The notes below the pieces were generated by a model. That model had not been told where the DNA came from. It worked only from the letters and a program-made list of their open reading frames with translations, and ran no database searches. The translations under genes and the position numbers were made by a program. This document shows, in pieces, positions 1-10,023 of a stretch of 50,000 bases of DNA (position 1 is the stretch's first letter; the number at the start of each line of letters is the position of its first letter). The stretch is taken from the NCBI RefSeq assembly GCF_027571385.1, contig NZ_CP085636.1, positions 5,737,501 to 5,787,500 on the forward strand, in the 5' to 3' direction. This stretch comes from Shewanella sp. MTB7 (GTDB lineage: Bacteria; Pseudomonadota; Gammaproteobacteria; Enterobacterales; Shewanellaceae).

Positions 1-150
1 TGATACATGCTTATGCATGTGGGTTTCCCCATTCGGACATCGTTAGCTCAATTGCTTGTTACTAGCTCGCCAACGCTTATCGCAAGTTACTACGTCCTTC
101 ATCGCCTCTGACTGCCAAGGCATCCACCGTATACGCTTAGTCACTTAACC
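1..150 (-). rRNA. rrl: 23S rRNA, 5' end (partial)
   Basis: On the minus strand the sequence starts with GGTTAAGTGACTAAGCGTAT and continues with the conserved GGTGGATGCCTTGGCAGTC block, which is the canonical 5' end of bacterial 23S rRNA. The 5' end is at about 150 and the gene runs off the left edge, so only the first ~150 nt are present. The bases just upstream in the transcript (151-173) can pair with the sequence flanking the 3' end of a 23S gene (see 49790-49811), which is the expected processing stem of pre-23S RNA. Confidence 0.97.
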
Positions 151-630
151 ATACAACCCACATAGGTTTTCTTTCGCTTGCCACTGAGCCACTATGCTGC
201 GTTCATAAGTCGCACTCGTCAGTTATGTAGTAAACTACACGCCTTCCTCGTTTGCCTTATCGCCTTGCTTAGCATCACATTGACTGCGCTAATGTTATCT
301 ATTGTTCAAACGGGTAAGTCTGAACGAGATGTATCGCAACTAATGGTGTTTACTTTCGCCAAAAGAATACTCTTGAAACACTTCCCTAATAAAAGGTCGA
401 TGCTTCGGCACTTGATTTAAGTGTTTGAGAACTCAATTATTTATTTTTCGCGCTAATGCTATTAACAATAAATCACTTACAAATAAGATATTTACTGTCC
501 CTTTCACATTAACACTATCAGCTTTCCAAATTTTTAAAGAACAAACATCACCGTAAAGGCGTGTTTCTCGCTCTAACAAGAACAAGTTATCTGTGTGAAC
601 ACTCAACAAATATTAAGTTAGTCGTATAGG
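151..630 (-). other. 16S-23S internal transcribed spacer without tRNA
   Basis: This 480-nt spacer lies between the 3' end of 16S and the 5' end of 23S. I see no tRNA-Ile, tRNA-Ala or tRNA-Glu in it on the minus strand, so this is a tRNA-less spacer. A boxA-like antitermination element (minus strand TTGTTCTTTAAAAATTTGG) lies at 527-545. Bases 589-607 pair with 2403-2419 across the 16S gene and form the pre-16S RNase III stem. The part at about 178-300 looks unlike the rest of the spacer and contains a GTAGTAAACTAC palindrome. It may be a dispersed repeat. Confidence 0.85.
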
Positions 631-2180
<1,550 letters not shown>

Positions 2181-2400
2181 AAAGTTTTTTGCCTCATCCA
2201 CCTTACAAGTAAGGCTAAATCAGCAACTCAACGAATTATACTGTTTTTCACAAACCCGAAGATTCATGAAGTTCACATATTATTGCTCCGTAACCTCATT
2301 TTCCCGAAAGAAGTTGAAGTCCGTTGCTATGGTCACTCAGTGGTTCATTGAGTAAATTTTTGATTGCCTCAAAAGAGACAATTTCGAATAACTCAACACC

Positions 2401-2445
2401 TGTGAGTGTCCACACAGATTTCTTGTTTTGAATTGTTAAAGAGCG
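2401..2445 (-). promoter_or_regulatory. rrn leader: boxA and 5' arm of the 16S processing stem
   Basis: At 2431-2445 the minus strand reads CGCTCTTTAACAATT, the classical boxA element for the rRNA antitermination complex. Immediately downstream in the transcript, 2403-2419 (minus ATCTGTGTGGACACTCA) is complementary to 589-607 downstream of 16S (minus TGAGTGTTCACACAGAT), giving the double-stranded RNase III substrate that releases pre-16S RNA. The pairing is seen directly; the function follows from known rrn operons. Confidence 0.85.
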
Positions 2446-2504
2446 TTAGCATCAATCTTTCAGATACTGCCGGTAGACGCTAGGTCATTGGCTTGAGGAG
2501 GCGT

Positions 2505-2532
2505 ATTCTACACTCTCCAGTGTCGGCGTCAA
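2505..2532 (-). promoter_or_regulatory. rrn P2 promoter
   Basis: The minus strand has -35 TTGACG (2527-2532), a 16-bp spacer and -10 TAGAAT (2505-2510), followed by ACGCCTCC. The position, about 325 bp upstream of mature 16S and proximal to the leader boxA, fits the inner rRNA promoter P2 of enterobacterial-type rrn operons. Confidence 0.75.
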
Positions 2533-2762
2533 GCGCTTATTTTAACAAGTTTTTCGAGTGGTGATTTCTTAAGCAGAAGTCAAACTCGAAGCCCGTAAAG
2601 CGGTTGTCACCTGAATCAAATCCCCGAAGAGTTTTAACTCTCACTCTTCGTTAAAAGAGTGAACTGATCACGCTGCAAGTCCCGTGCTATCTAGTTTTTC
2701 GACTATTGCTAATCTCAAGTCACTAGCTTAGTTGGCCTGCTGTGCCGTGTCAGTGGATGCGC

Positions 2763-2845
2763 ATTATAGGGATATCGAAGAAGAGCACAAGGTTTTTTTT
2801 AGCTAAAAAGCACCATTTTTTGAAATGATTTTATTAAGCACATAA
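2763..2845 (-). promoter_or_regulatory. rrn P1 promoter with AT-rich UP element
   Basis: The minus strand has -35 TTGTGC (2785-2790), a 16-bp spacer and -10 TATAAT (2763-2768), followed by GCGCATCCACTGACACGG. That block is nearly identical to the discriminator and start region of E. coli rrn P1 promoters. The 50 bp further upstream (to about 2845) are A/T-tract rich, as expected of an UP element. The stretch between P1 and P2 (2533-2762) holds no gene that I can see. Confidence 0.85.
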
Positions 2846-2923
2846 TACCCACTTGTTACCCCCTAACTTATCCACAATTTCTTATAGAACAGCGAGTTTT
2901 AGCCATAATGAACAGATATAAGA

Positions 2924-2949
2924 AAGCCAGTTGATGCTTCAACTGGCTT
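2924..2949 (-). terminator. terminator after the M13 peptidase gene
   Basis: An inverted repeat with arms AAGCCAGTTGA and TCAACTGGCTT and a 4-nt loop lies 28 nt after the stop codon of the peptidase gene. On the minus strand it is followed by TCTTAT, a modest U-rich tail. It separates the peptidase gene from the rrn promoter region. Confidence 0.7.
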
Positions 2950-2976
2950 AAATAGAAATAGAGTAAGAGGTATAAC

Positions 2977-5031
2977 TTACCAGATCTTCACTCTATCTTC
3001 TGGTGCAAGAAACATCTTGTCTCCCTCTTTCAGATCGAAAGCTTGGTAGAACGCCGGAATGTTTCTTGGTGTCCCCATTGCACGGAAGTGACTCGGTGAA
3101 TGTGAATCAGTCATCAAACGACGTCCTAGCTCTTCATCACGGTAGTTACGACGCCACACCTGTGACCAGCCAACAAATAATCTTTGCTCACCGGTTAAGC
3201 CATCGATCACGGGCCCTTGTTTACCATTAAGGCTCAGATGGTAGGAACGAGCTGCAACGGTAAGCCCGCCAAGATCACCAATATTTTCCCCTAAGGTCAG
3301 ATCGCCATTTACATGCTTACCTGGTAATGCTTCATATTTTGAGTATTGGGCAGATAGTTGAGCACCACGTTTTTGGAACTCTTCACGATCGGCATCCGTC
3401 CACCAGTCACGTAAGTTACCATCCCCATCATATTTTGCACCTTGATCATCAAAACCATGACTAATCTCGTGGCCAATCACCGCGCCAATCCCACCAAAGT
3501 TAATCGCATCATCGGCATCCATATTGAAAAATGGCGGTTGAAGGATGGCGGCTGGAAATACAATTTCATTCATGACAGGATTGTAATATGCATTCACCGT
3601 TTGTGGTGTCATATGCCATTCGGTTCGATCGATAGGCTTACCCAGCTTATCCAACATGGTCTTGTATTCGAATTTGGCATAACGTTGATAGTTACCCACC
3701 AGCTCATCAGGTTTAATGGTTAGCTCTGTGTAGTCTCTCCATTTATCGGGATAGCCAATTTTATAGGTAAACTTAGATAGCTTTTCTTGCGCTGCTATCT
3801 TAGTTTCTGGAGTCATCCACTCAAGCTCATTGATGCTCACCTCAAAACCTTTAATCAGATCTTGGATAAGTAATTCCATCTTCTCTTTCGCTTCAGGCTG
3901 AAAGTGCTCCTTCACATATTCTTTACCCACCAGCTCACCAATAACTTGATCCGCTGAATCAACGGCTCTTTTCCATCGCGGCTTCTGAGCTTCAATTCCC
4001 ATCAAGGTTTTACTGTGAAAGTCAAAATACAGATCCACAAAGTTCTGACTTAGGAGTTCTGCATAACTATCGACTAAATGAAATGATAAGTAGTCCTGCC
4101 ACTCCTCAACGCTAAAGTCATCGAAATGAGCGCCGAATTTTTCAAAATAGGATTTTTGACGAACAATCACCTCTTTCACTTCACTGATATCAGCACTCGC
4201 AGCAAATTGCACAAAATCAAACTCTGGCGTATTTGCCTGCAGTTCAGCTCTATTCATCTTGTTATAACTCTTATTCACATCACGAGATTCAACACGACTC
4301 CATTGGCTCTGGGCAATAAAGAGTTCAATTTTGGCGACACTCATCGCAACCCGCTTAGCATCTTTGCTGCCAGACAGGATCATGATATCTGTCACGTAGG
4401 CGTTTAGTGCTACTCTATTGGCAACAAATTTGTCGTCATCTTTCAAGTAATAGTCACGATCTGGCAGGGTAAGGCCAGATTGATATAAATAGACAGCGTA
4501 TTGAGTAGAGTTCTTAGCATCGTTATTAACATAGAAACCAAATGGGATCTGTACACCACTTAATAACAAGCTTCCCATTAAGCTCGCAATGTCAGCATGA
4601 TCTTTTGCTAGCGAGATATCAGAGAGTTGTTCATTCAATGGTGAAACACCTAATTGCTCTACAATGTCGGTATTCATATAGCTAGCATAGAAATCACCGA
4701 CCTTTTGTTCACTTGAACCATTTAGTTTATTTGGCTTTGAAGCCGCGTCATCAATGATTTTTTTTAGCGCATTTTGGCTCTGCTCATAAAGAACGGAAAA
4801 AGCACCATAATTAGATTTATCATCCGGGATAGGAGTATTGGCCAGCCAGTGGCCATTGACACTGTAAAAAAAGTCATCTTGATGACGTACTGAGGGATCA
4901 AAGTTAGCTTTCTCGACACCTGAAACCTTAGTTTTAACCTGCACCGTTGGCACATTAGCTTCATTGTTACTGCACGCTGTCAGCCCTAAACTTAAGGCAA
5001 TACTGATTGCCAGCTTACTTACTCTTTTCAT
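2977..5031 (-). CDS. pepO: M13 family (neprilysin-like) zinc metallopeptidase lipoprotein, PepO-type
   Basis: The product of about 684 residues begins with a lipoprotein signal peptide whose lipobox ends LTAC, so it is predicted to be lipid-anchored in the envelope and face the periplasm or outside. The zinc motif HEISH sits near residue 521 in the family context GHEISHGFDDQG. The third zinc ligand is in GENIGDLGG about 60 residues later, and the substrate-binding NAYYNP segment is upstream. The length is normal for M13 peptidases, which cleave peptides of limited size. I chose the second ATG (5031) because GGGG lies 6 nt before it; the in-frame ATG at 5037 touches that GGGG. A terminator follows. 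The neighbour upstream is the patatin gene, 123 nt away and co-directional. The M13 assignment is certain; pepO as a symbol is by family. Confidence 0.93.
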   Translation of the reverse strand: MKRVSKLAISIALSLGLTACSNNEANVPTVQVKTKVSGVEKANFDPSVRHQDDFFYSVNGHWLANTPIPDDKSNYGAFSVLYEQSQNALKKIIDDAASKPNKLNGSSEQKVGDFYASYMNTDIVEQLGVSPLNEQLSDISLAKDHADIASLMGSLLLSGVQIPFGFYVNNDAKNSTQYAVYLYQSGLTLPDRDYYLKDDDKFVANRVALNAYVTDIMILSGSKDAKRVAMSVAKIELFIAQSQWSRVESRDVNKSYNKMNRAELQANTPEFDFVQFAASADISEVKEVIVRQKSYFEKFGAHFDDFSVEEWQDYLSFHLVDSYAELLSQNFVDLYFDFHSKTLMGIEAQKPRWKRAVDSADQVIGELVGKEYVKEHFQPEAKEKMELLIQDLIKGFEVSINELEWMTPETKIAAQEKLSKFTYKIGYPDKWRDYTELTIKPDELVGNYQRYAKFEYKTMLDKLGKPIDRTEWHMTPQTVNAYYNPVMNEIVFPAAILQPPFFNMDADDAINFGGIGAVIGHEISHGFDDQGAKYDGDGNLRDWWTDADREEFQKRGAQLSAQYSKYEALPGKHVNGDLTLGENIGDLGGLTVAARSYHLSLNGKQGPVIDGLTGEQRLFVGWSQVWRRNYRDEELGRRLMTDSHSPSHFRAMGTPRNIPAFYQAFDLKEGDKMFLAPEDRVKIW

Positions 5032-5154
5032 TATCATCCCCGTTATTATTATGATTTAGCTAATAAGCTCTCTAGCACGGAGCTTATTTAGTTTGGGTTC
5101 ACTTTATCATTGAGCCTGAAAGCGCTATAGCCAGTTTTTGTAACCTTCTATGAC

Positions 5155-7362
5155 TTACCAACTTTTACCTAAAAATAGAAACAGTGTCATTTCACCATCA
5201 TCAGCCCAGCCGAAACCTAATGCTGCAGGCCCCATGGTGGTATCAGTACCGAAGAACACGCTGCCTGAATATATAAGATCGTTTAGGTCTATATTATCTC
5301 TGTTCTGCCACACGTTACCCGCCTCTAAACTTCCACCAAGATACAGTGGATACTCTGTCATTCCGAGAACATCACGGCCGAGATCATATTGATATACGAA
5401 GGCACCAAAAATTTTGTGAGCACCAACCAGAGAGTTCTTATGGTAACCAGACAAGTTAAGAAAGCCCCCAAGCTCAGCCAAGTGAGGATTGAAAGGATCT
5501 TCAGTATCAATAGTCGCTAAAGAAGCAATACCTACTAAAGCATGATTTCCTAAGCTTAGCGCCCCTCGCCAATCTGCTTCTACTTGAAAGGAGTAACCTG
5601 AACTTTCATATTCGAAAGATTGGTCGTTGTCATCTCTTCTATAGTACATACTCAAGGTGAAACGGTTACCCGTAGTCGGAAAGTTCATACTATTAAGATT
5701 ATCGAAACCTAATTTCAAGTAACCACCATAAGAATGATAATGATTGTGGTCCTTCAGAAACTCAAACTCACCTTTCTCATTGGTGAATCCCAGTTCAATT
5801 AACCCTTCCAGCGTATAGTTATAACCTATTCCTATATCCGCTCGATACACGGTTTGAGAAAACTCAATAAACTTAGAATTACTCTCATATATATCAAAAC
5901 TTTTAAGTTCATAAGCCAATTCTGTTCTAGCATAAAAGCCTTGATCATAATCCAGCGGTAGATAAAACTCGGTTGAAACTAATTTTTCAAAGCCTATTCG
6001 TAATTCATTGCGCCACTCACCACCGGTATCAGTCAAGTCAGTCATCGTATAGGAGAAATCCAATGACATACTTGAGTCCTCTGTAAGGTCATCCTCCCAG
6101 CTAAAACCTAAACCAAAATAATTAGGCCCCCATGACTTAGACCTGGTGTTTAAGGTCAGCACACGCCCTTTATCTGTATCGACAAACTCAGCATTGACCC
6201 GCTCAAATTTATCAAGAGAATAAACATTAGCAATTGCTTGTTCTAATACTTCTGTTGTGACAACTTCACCCACATGAAGGTCAAACGTTTCCCTCAACAA
6301 CGACTCACTCACTTTAGAATCATTATTAAACACGATTTGTATAATGGGAAGTTGTACATTATTCTGCCAGCGCTGACTCAATCTGTGTTTATTATTCTTA
6401 TATACAGCGTATTCAGCCTCCCCTACACTCAGTCCCTTAAGACTTAACACATGTTCAAGCGCGGCCTTTTCACCTAAAGCATAAGCTTGGGGCATAATCT
6501 CAAAATCAGTAGTGCTCATATTTCCCACATTTGGGCGAATAAGGATATCATCCTCACTGAGCAATAACTTTTGCCGCTCTGTGCTCGCATTCGTCAACAT
6601 GGTTGATAACTGGTTAAGCACAGCAACGGTACTATCTAGTTCCTCCTTCTTTACCAGAGACGAGCCTATATCGACAGCAATGACTATATCGGCCCCCAGC
6701 GCCTTGACCACATCTACGGGCATGTTATTGGCGATGCCACCGTCCACCAACAGTTTTCCATCATACTTAATTGGCTGCAATGCCCCTGGCACGGTTGCCG
6801 ATGCTTGCATCGCTTTGATAATACTGCCTTGGGAGAGAATAACCGGTTTACTGGTTTCTAGATCGGTCGCGACCGCACGGTAAGGGATAGCAAGTTCATC
6901 AAAATTGCCAAATTGATGAACTAAACCAGTGGATCTTTGCAGAAGCTGAGACATGGTTTGTCCACGAAGTAAACCGTTAGGTAACTTAACCGTTTCATCG
7001 CTATAACCCATATTGACTGGAATATTAAAACGGTCTCTCTGCTGCTTATCACGGTAACTCAGTGATTCTCTAGGAATGGTATCTGAATAACCATCGGACC
7101 ATGATTCATTCATCATGATCTGCTCGATCTCTGAGGCAGAGTATCCAAGGGCGTACATACCAGCGACATAGGCTCCTATACTTGTACCTGCAATATAATC
7201 GACAGGTACTCTATTCGCTTCCAATACTTTGAGGACGCCAATATGAGCCGCACCTTTAGCCCCACCACCACTCAGTACTAAACCTATTTTAGGTCTGACT
7301 TCTGCCAGAGTAGAGAAAATGGTAAAAAATAGTAATAAAAATAGTGCAGTTGAACGTATCAT
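5155..7362 (-). CDS. Patatin-like phospholipase with POTRA and beta-barrel (type Vd autotransporter, PlpD-like)
   Basis: The protein has 735 residues. A signal peptide (about 1-20) is followed by a patatin domain with the oxyanion motif GGGAKG (32-37), the nucleophile elbow GTSIG (Ser61) and the catalytic DGG (Asp207). The complete Ser-Asp dyad suggests an active lipid acyl hydrolase. After about residue 330 there is a POTRA-like segment and then a bacterial surface antigen (Omp85/BamA-type) barrel rich in alternating aromatic strands, ending in a terminal Trp typical of outer-membrane proteins. This signal-patatin-POTRA-barrel order is that of PlpD of Pseudomonas, the prototype of type Vd secretion. 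It lies 108 nt downstream of the c-di-GMP sensor gene and upstream of the M13 peptidase, all leftward. Whether the patatin domain is released cannot be told from sequence. Confidence 0.9.
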   Translation of the reverse strand: MIRSTALFLLLFFTIFSTLAEVRPKIGLVLSGGGAKGAAHIGVLKVLEANRVPVDYIAGTSIGAYVAGMYALGYSASEIEQIMMNESWSDGYSDTIPRESLSYRDKQQRDRFNIPVNMGYSDETVKLPNGLLRGQTMSQLLQRSTGLVHQFGNFDELAIPYRAVATDLETSKPVILSQGSIIKAMQASATVPGALQPIKYDGKLLVDGGIANNMPVDVVKALGADIVIAVDIGSSLVKKEELDSTVAVLNQLSTMLTNASTERQKLLLSEDDILIRPNVGNMSTTDFEIMPQAYALGEKAALEHVLSLKGLSVGEAEYAVYKNNKHRLSQRWQNNVQLPIIQIVFNNDSKVSESLLRETFDLHVGEVVTTEVLEQAIANVYSLDKFERVNAEFVDTDKGRVLTLNTRSKSWGPNYFGLGFSWEDDLTEDSSMSLDFSYTMTDLTDTGGEWRNELRIGFEKLVSTEFYLPLDYDQGFYARTELAYELKSFDIYESNSKFIEFSQTVYRADIGIGYNYTLEGLIELGFTNEKGEFEFLKDHNHYHSYGGYLKLGFDNLNSMNFPTTGNRFTLSMYYRRDDNDQSFEYESSGYSFQVEADWRGALSLGNHALVGIASLATIDTEDPFNPHLAELGGFLNLSGYHKNSLVGAHKIFGAFVYQYDLGRDVLGMTEYPLYLGGSLEAGNVWQNRDNIDLNDLIYSGSVFFGTDTTMGPAALGFGWADDGEMTLFLFLGKSW

Positions 7363-7470
7363 TGAATGTTATTTCTTATAATTTTCTTATACAAGACTGA
7401 TGTATAGTATCAAAAAAAACACAACATGGTAAAAACACAAGGGATAACAATTTAAAACATAATGCTCAGT

Positions 7471-10023
7471 TCAAGAATCTAATTTATTACGTTCCATATA
7501 AGCATTCATATCACTTTCGATTAAAGGCTTTGAGAAATAATATCCTTGGATAACATAACAGCCTCGACTGAAAACCTGCTCTAATTGTGCTTTAGTTTCT
7601 ACGCCTTCGGCAATCACACTAAGTTTTAAGTTTCTAGCAAGCTCTATAATACTACTCGCTATCGCCTGATCTGATTCATTCGTTGCTATATCGATGAGAA
7701 AAGAACGATCAATTTTCAAAGTATCCACATCAAAATGTCGTAAGTAAGCTAACGATGAGTAACCCGTGCCAAAATCATCGATAGCGACCTTTATCCCTAA
7801 ACGTCTTAACTCTTTGAGATGTGATTTTGCAGTATTTAACTCCTTCATCAATACTCCTTCAGTGATCTCAAAACCGAGTACTGAAGTTGGAATAGCAGTC
7901 TTCTTAAGAATGATTTTTATACTTTCAACAAAATCAGGTTGACGGAAATGAACCGCTGAAATATTCACCGACAGTTTAAAGGTCTCACCATATATACGAG
8001 ACCAGTAGGCTCCTTGGATACAAACTTGGCGCAAGACCCAGCGATCGATATCTATGATTAAACCACAAGACTCTGCCACTTTGATAAAGGTATCAGTTCG
8101 TATTAAACCTTCACTGTGATGACGCCAACGTATTAATGCTTCCATGCCGACCAATTTGTCATTTTTCAGAATATCAACTTGTGGTTGATAATGTAATTCA
8201 AATTCATTACGTTCAATCGCACGACGCAGCTCAGCTTCCAGATGCAGATGGTACAAGGCCTCTAAGTTACGCTCTGAAGAATAGTATTGAAAGTTACCCT
8301 TTCCTTCCTCTTTAGCTTGATCTGCATTTTTAATCAATATTTCAGGTTCAGTCGTATCATCAGGCCACAAACTCACGCCAATACTGGTCGAAATAAAGAA
8401 CTCTCGGCCATAAAGTTCAAACGGCATTTCTATCTGCTTTAGCAACTTGGTGCAGATATGATTAATCATATCAACATCATTGGCATTTTTGAGTAAAATC
8501 AAGAATTCATCGCCACCAAACCTGCACATAGTATGTTGTTCAGGAATACAGGACTGCAATCTGTTCGCAGCCTCGACAAGAAGTGCATCCCCCATACTAT
8601 GACCATACGAATCATTAACATGTTTAAATCTATCTAAATCGAGGAACACTAACGCAAGCTTCTCACCAGTGTGATTGGCACGGTAAATGGACTGAGCTAG
8701 GCGAGTCGAAAACAGTGAACGATTGGGTAGACCGGTGAGTACATCATAATTTGCTAAACGACGTAGTTCAGCTTCTGAGCGTTTTCTCTCTGTAATATCA
8801 GAAAATACTGCGACATAGTGAATGATACCGCCCTTTTTCCCAAGCATGGTTGATACATTTAGCCACACTGGACAACTTGTACCATCAGAGCAGATAAACT
8901 CCCTCTCACCCGTCCAAGTATCTCCTTCATCTAATAATTTTGCGATCTCATCTAAACGCCCCTCTTTTGCCACGACAATAGTCGAAAATGCACAATAGTT
9001 TAACTGTTCAACACCTAATCTAAGGATAACTTGAGCCGCTTTATTAGATACTTTAACCCGCTCATTAGCGTCTAAAATCAACACCCCTTCTGACGTATTC
9101 TCGAATGCTTGAGCGAGTAGTTTCACATCATCTTCTAACTGGCGCTGAGCGGTAATATCTGAATATATCCCCGCAACTCGAGTGATTCTCCCGGTTTCAG
9201 GATCAAAATCAACTGGACGACCGCAAACACGTGTCCATCCCCAGGATTTGTCCTCACGACGGGAGCGATACTCCACTTCAAACCTATCGCTATCACCATC
9301 GATCATACTATTCCAACACGCCAACACCCCTTTCTTCTCATCACGATGAACCGGAAAGTCTTCCAGTGTTAACAGCAGGTTTGCACTACCACCCGCCGGT
9401 GCGGCTCCTTTATTTTCCAAATTAAACATTTGTGTATCATAGCGCCATTCCCATAACTCTGAATCACTGCCTTTCAATGACTGACGTAACCTATCTTCAC
9501 TTTCAACCAGCGCCTTATTAACACTTTTAAACGCTGTGACTTGGCGTTGCCAGCCAATTAAAATGATGATTCCAATAAATAATAAAGCCATCACAAAGAA
9601 ACTTTTGAACCAACTGTTTTCCCACCAAAATTCCTGCACTTTAAATTCATAGGAATAGGGCTCACTCGACCATATACCATTTTGTAAACTGAGTATTTCA
9701 AGCACGTAATCCCCAGCATGTAAACCTGAAACACTGACAAGCGACTGATCTGATAAGAATAAATAATTAACATTAGCTGACTCACTCTTAGCACGTATAC
9801 GATATTGTAACGTGAGAGATGTATCGACTAAGTAATCGAGGCTGGTTAACTGAAAATTGATCATTCTAGCGCCAGGTTCAATAATACTGCTTTGCTCTGG
9901 AACCAAGTTTATCTCTGTATGGTTGTCATAAAAAACTGACACAGACTCTAGTAAAATTCCATCTTGTTGAATTCGATTTTTTAATCGAGCAACGTCGAGC
10001 AACATCGAGCAACATTGCACCAT
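7471..10023 (-). CDS. C-terminal part of a frameshifted propeller/PAS/GGDEF/EAL c-di-GMP sensor
   Basis: This 850-residue frame contains a Y_Y_Y-type periplasmic beta-sandwich (about 10-135), one membrane helix (about 139-160), two PAS-like domains (about 170-420), a GGDEF domain with intact RFGGDEF (about 500) and an EAL domain with EALIRW (about 626) and DDFGTGYSS. Both catalytic motifs look intact, so the parent protein could make or break c-di-GMP. I see no RxxD inhibitory site before GGDEF. It overlaps the propeller frame upstream by 98 nt in another frame and lacks its own signal peptide. Deleting one of the three 10-bp repeats at 9984-10013 fuses the two frames at ...GAMLLDVARLKNR..., so this is the distal half of a single gene. 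The ATG at 10023 has AGGGA 6 nt before it, so independent translation is possible but unproven. Confidence 0.85.
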   Translation of the reverse strand: MVQCCSMLLDVARLKNRIQQDGILLESVSVFYDNHTEINLVPEQSSIIEPGARMINFQLTSLDYLVDTSLTLQYRIRAKSESANVNYLFLSDQSLVSVSGLHAGDYVLEILSLQNGIWSSEPYSYEFKVQEFWWENSWFKSFFVMALLFIGIIILIGWQRQVTAFKSVNKALVESEDRLRQSLKGSDSELWEWRYDTQMFNLENKGAAPAGGSANLLLTLEDFPVHRDEKKGVLACWNSMIDGDSDRFEVEYRSRREDKSWGWTRVCGRPVDFDPETGRITRVAGIYSDITAQRQLEDDVKLLAQAFENTSEGVLILDANERVKVSNKAAQVILRLGVEQLNYCAFSTIVVAKEGRLDEIAKLLDEGDTWTGEREFICSDGTSCPVWLNVSTMLGKKGGIIHYVAVFSDITERKRSEAELRRLANYDVLTGLPNRSLFSTRLAQSIYRANHTGEKLALVFLDLDRFKHVNDSYGHSMGDALLVEAANRLQSCIPEQHTMCRFGGDEFLILLKNANDVDMINHICTKLLKQIEMPFELYGREFFISTSIGVSLWPDDTTEPEILIKNADQAKEEGKGNFQYYSSERNLEALYHLHLEAELRRAIERNEFELHYQPQVDILKNDKLVGMEALIRWRHHSEGLIRTDTFIKVAESCGLIIDIDRWVLRQVCIQGAYWSRIYGETFKLSVNISAVHFRQPDFVESIKIILKKTAIPTSVLGFEITEGVLMKELNTAKSHLKELRRLGIKVAIDDFGTGYSSLAYLRHFDVDTLKIDRSFLIDIATNESDQAIASSIIELARNLKLSVIAEGVETKAQLEQVFSRGCYVIQGYYFSKPLIESDMNAYMERNKLDS

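Noticed and set aside
178..420. 80-residue frame in the rRNA spacer
   Set aside because: It lies on the antisense strand of a processed rRNA spacer and has no ribosome-binding site.
151..630. tRNA genes in the 16S-23S spacer
   Set aside because: I looked on the minus strand for tRNA-Ile, tRNA-Ala and tRNA-Glu signatures (T-loop, anticodon stem, acceptor ends) and found none.
9926..10023. Two naturally overlapping separate genes at the propeller/GGDEF-EAL junction
   Set aside because: The overlap comes from a 10-bp tandem repeat, and removing one unit restores the family-typical single protein; a natural overlap is much less likely.
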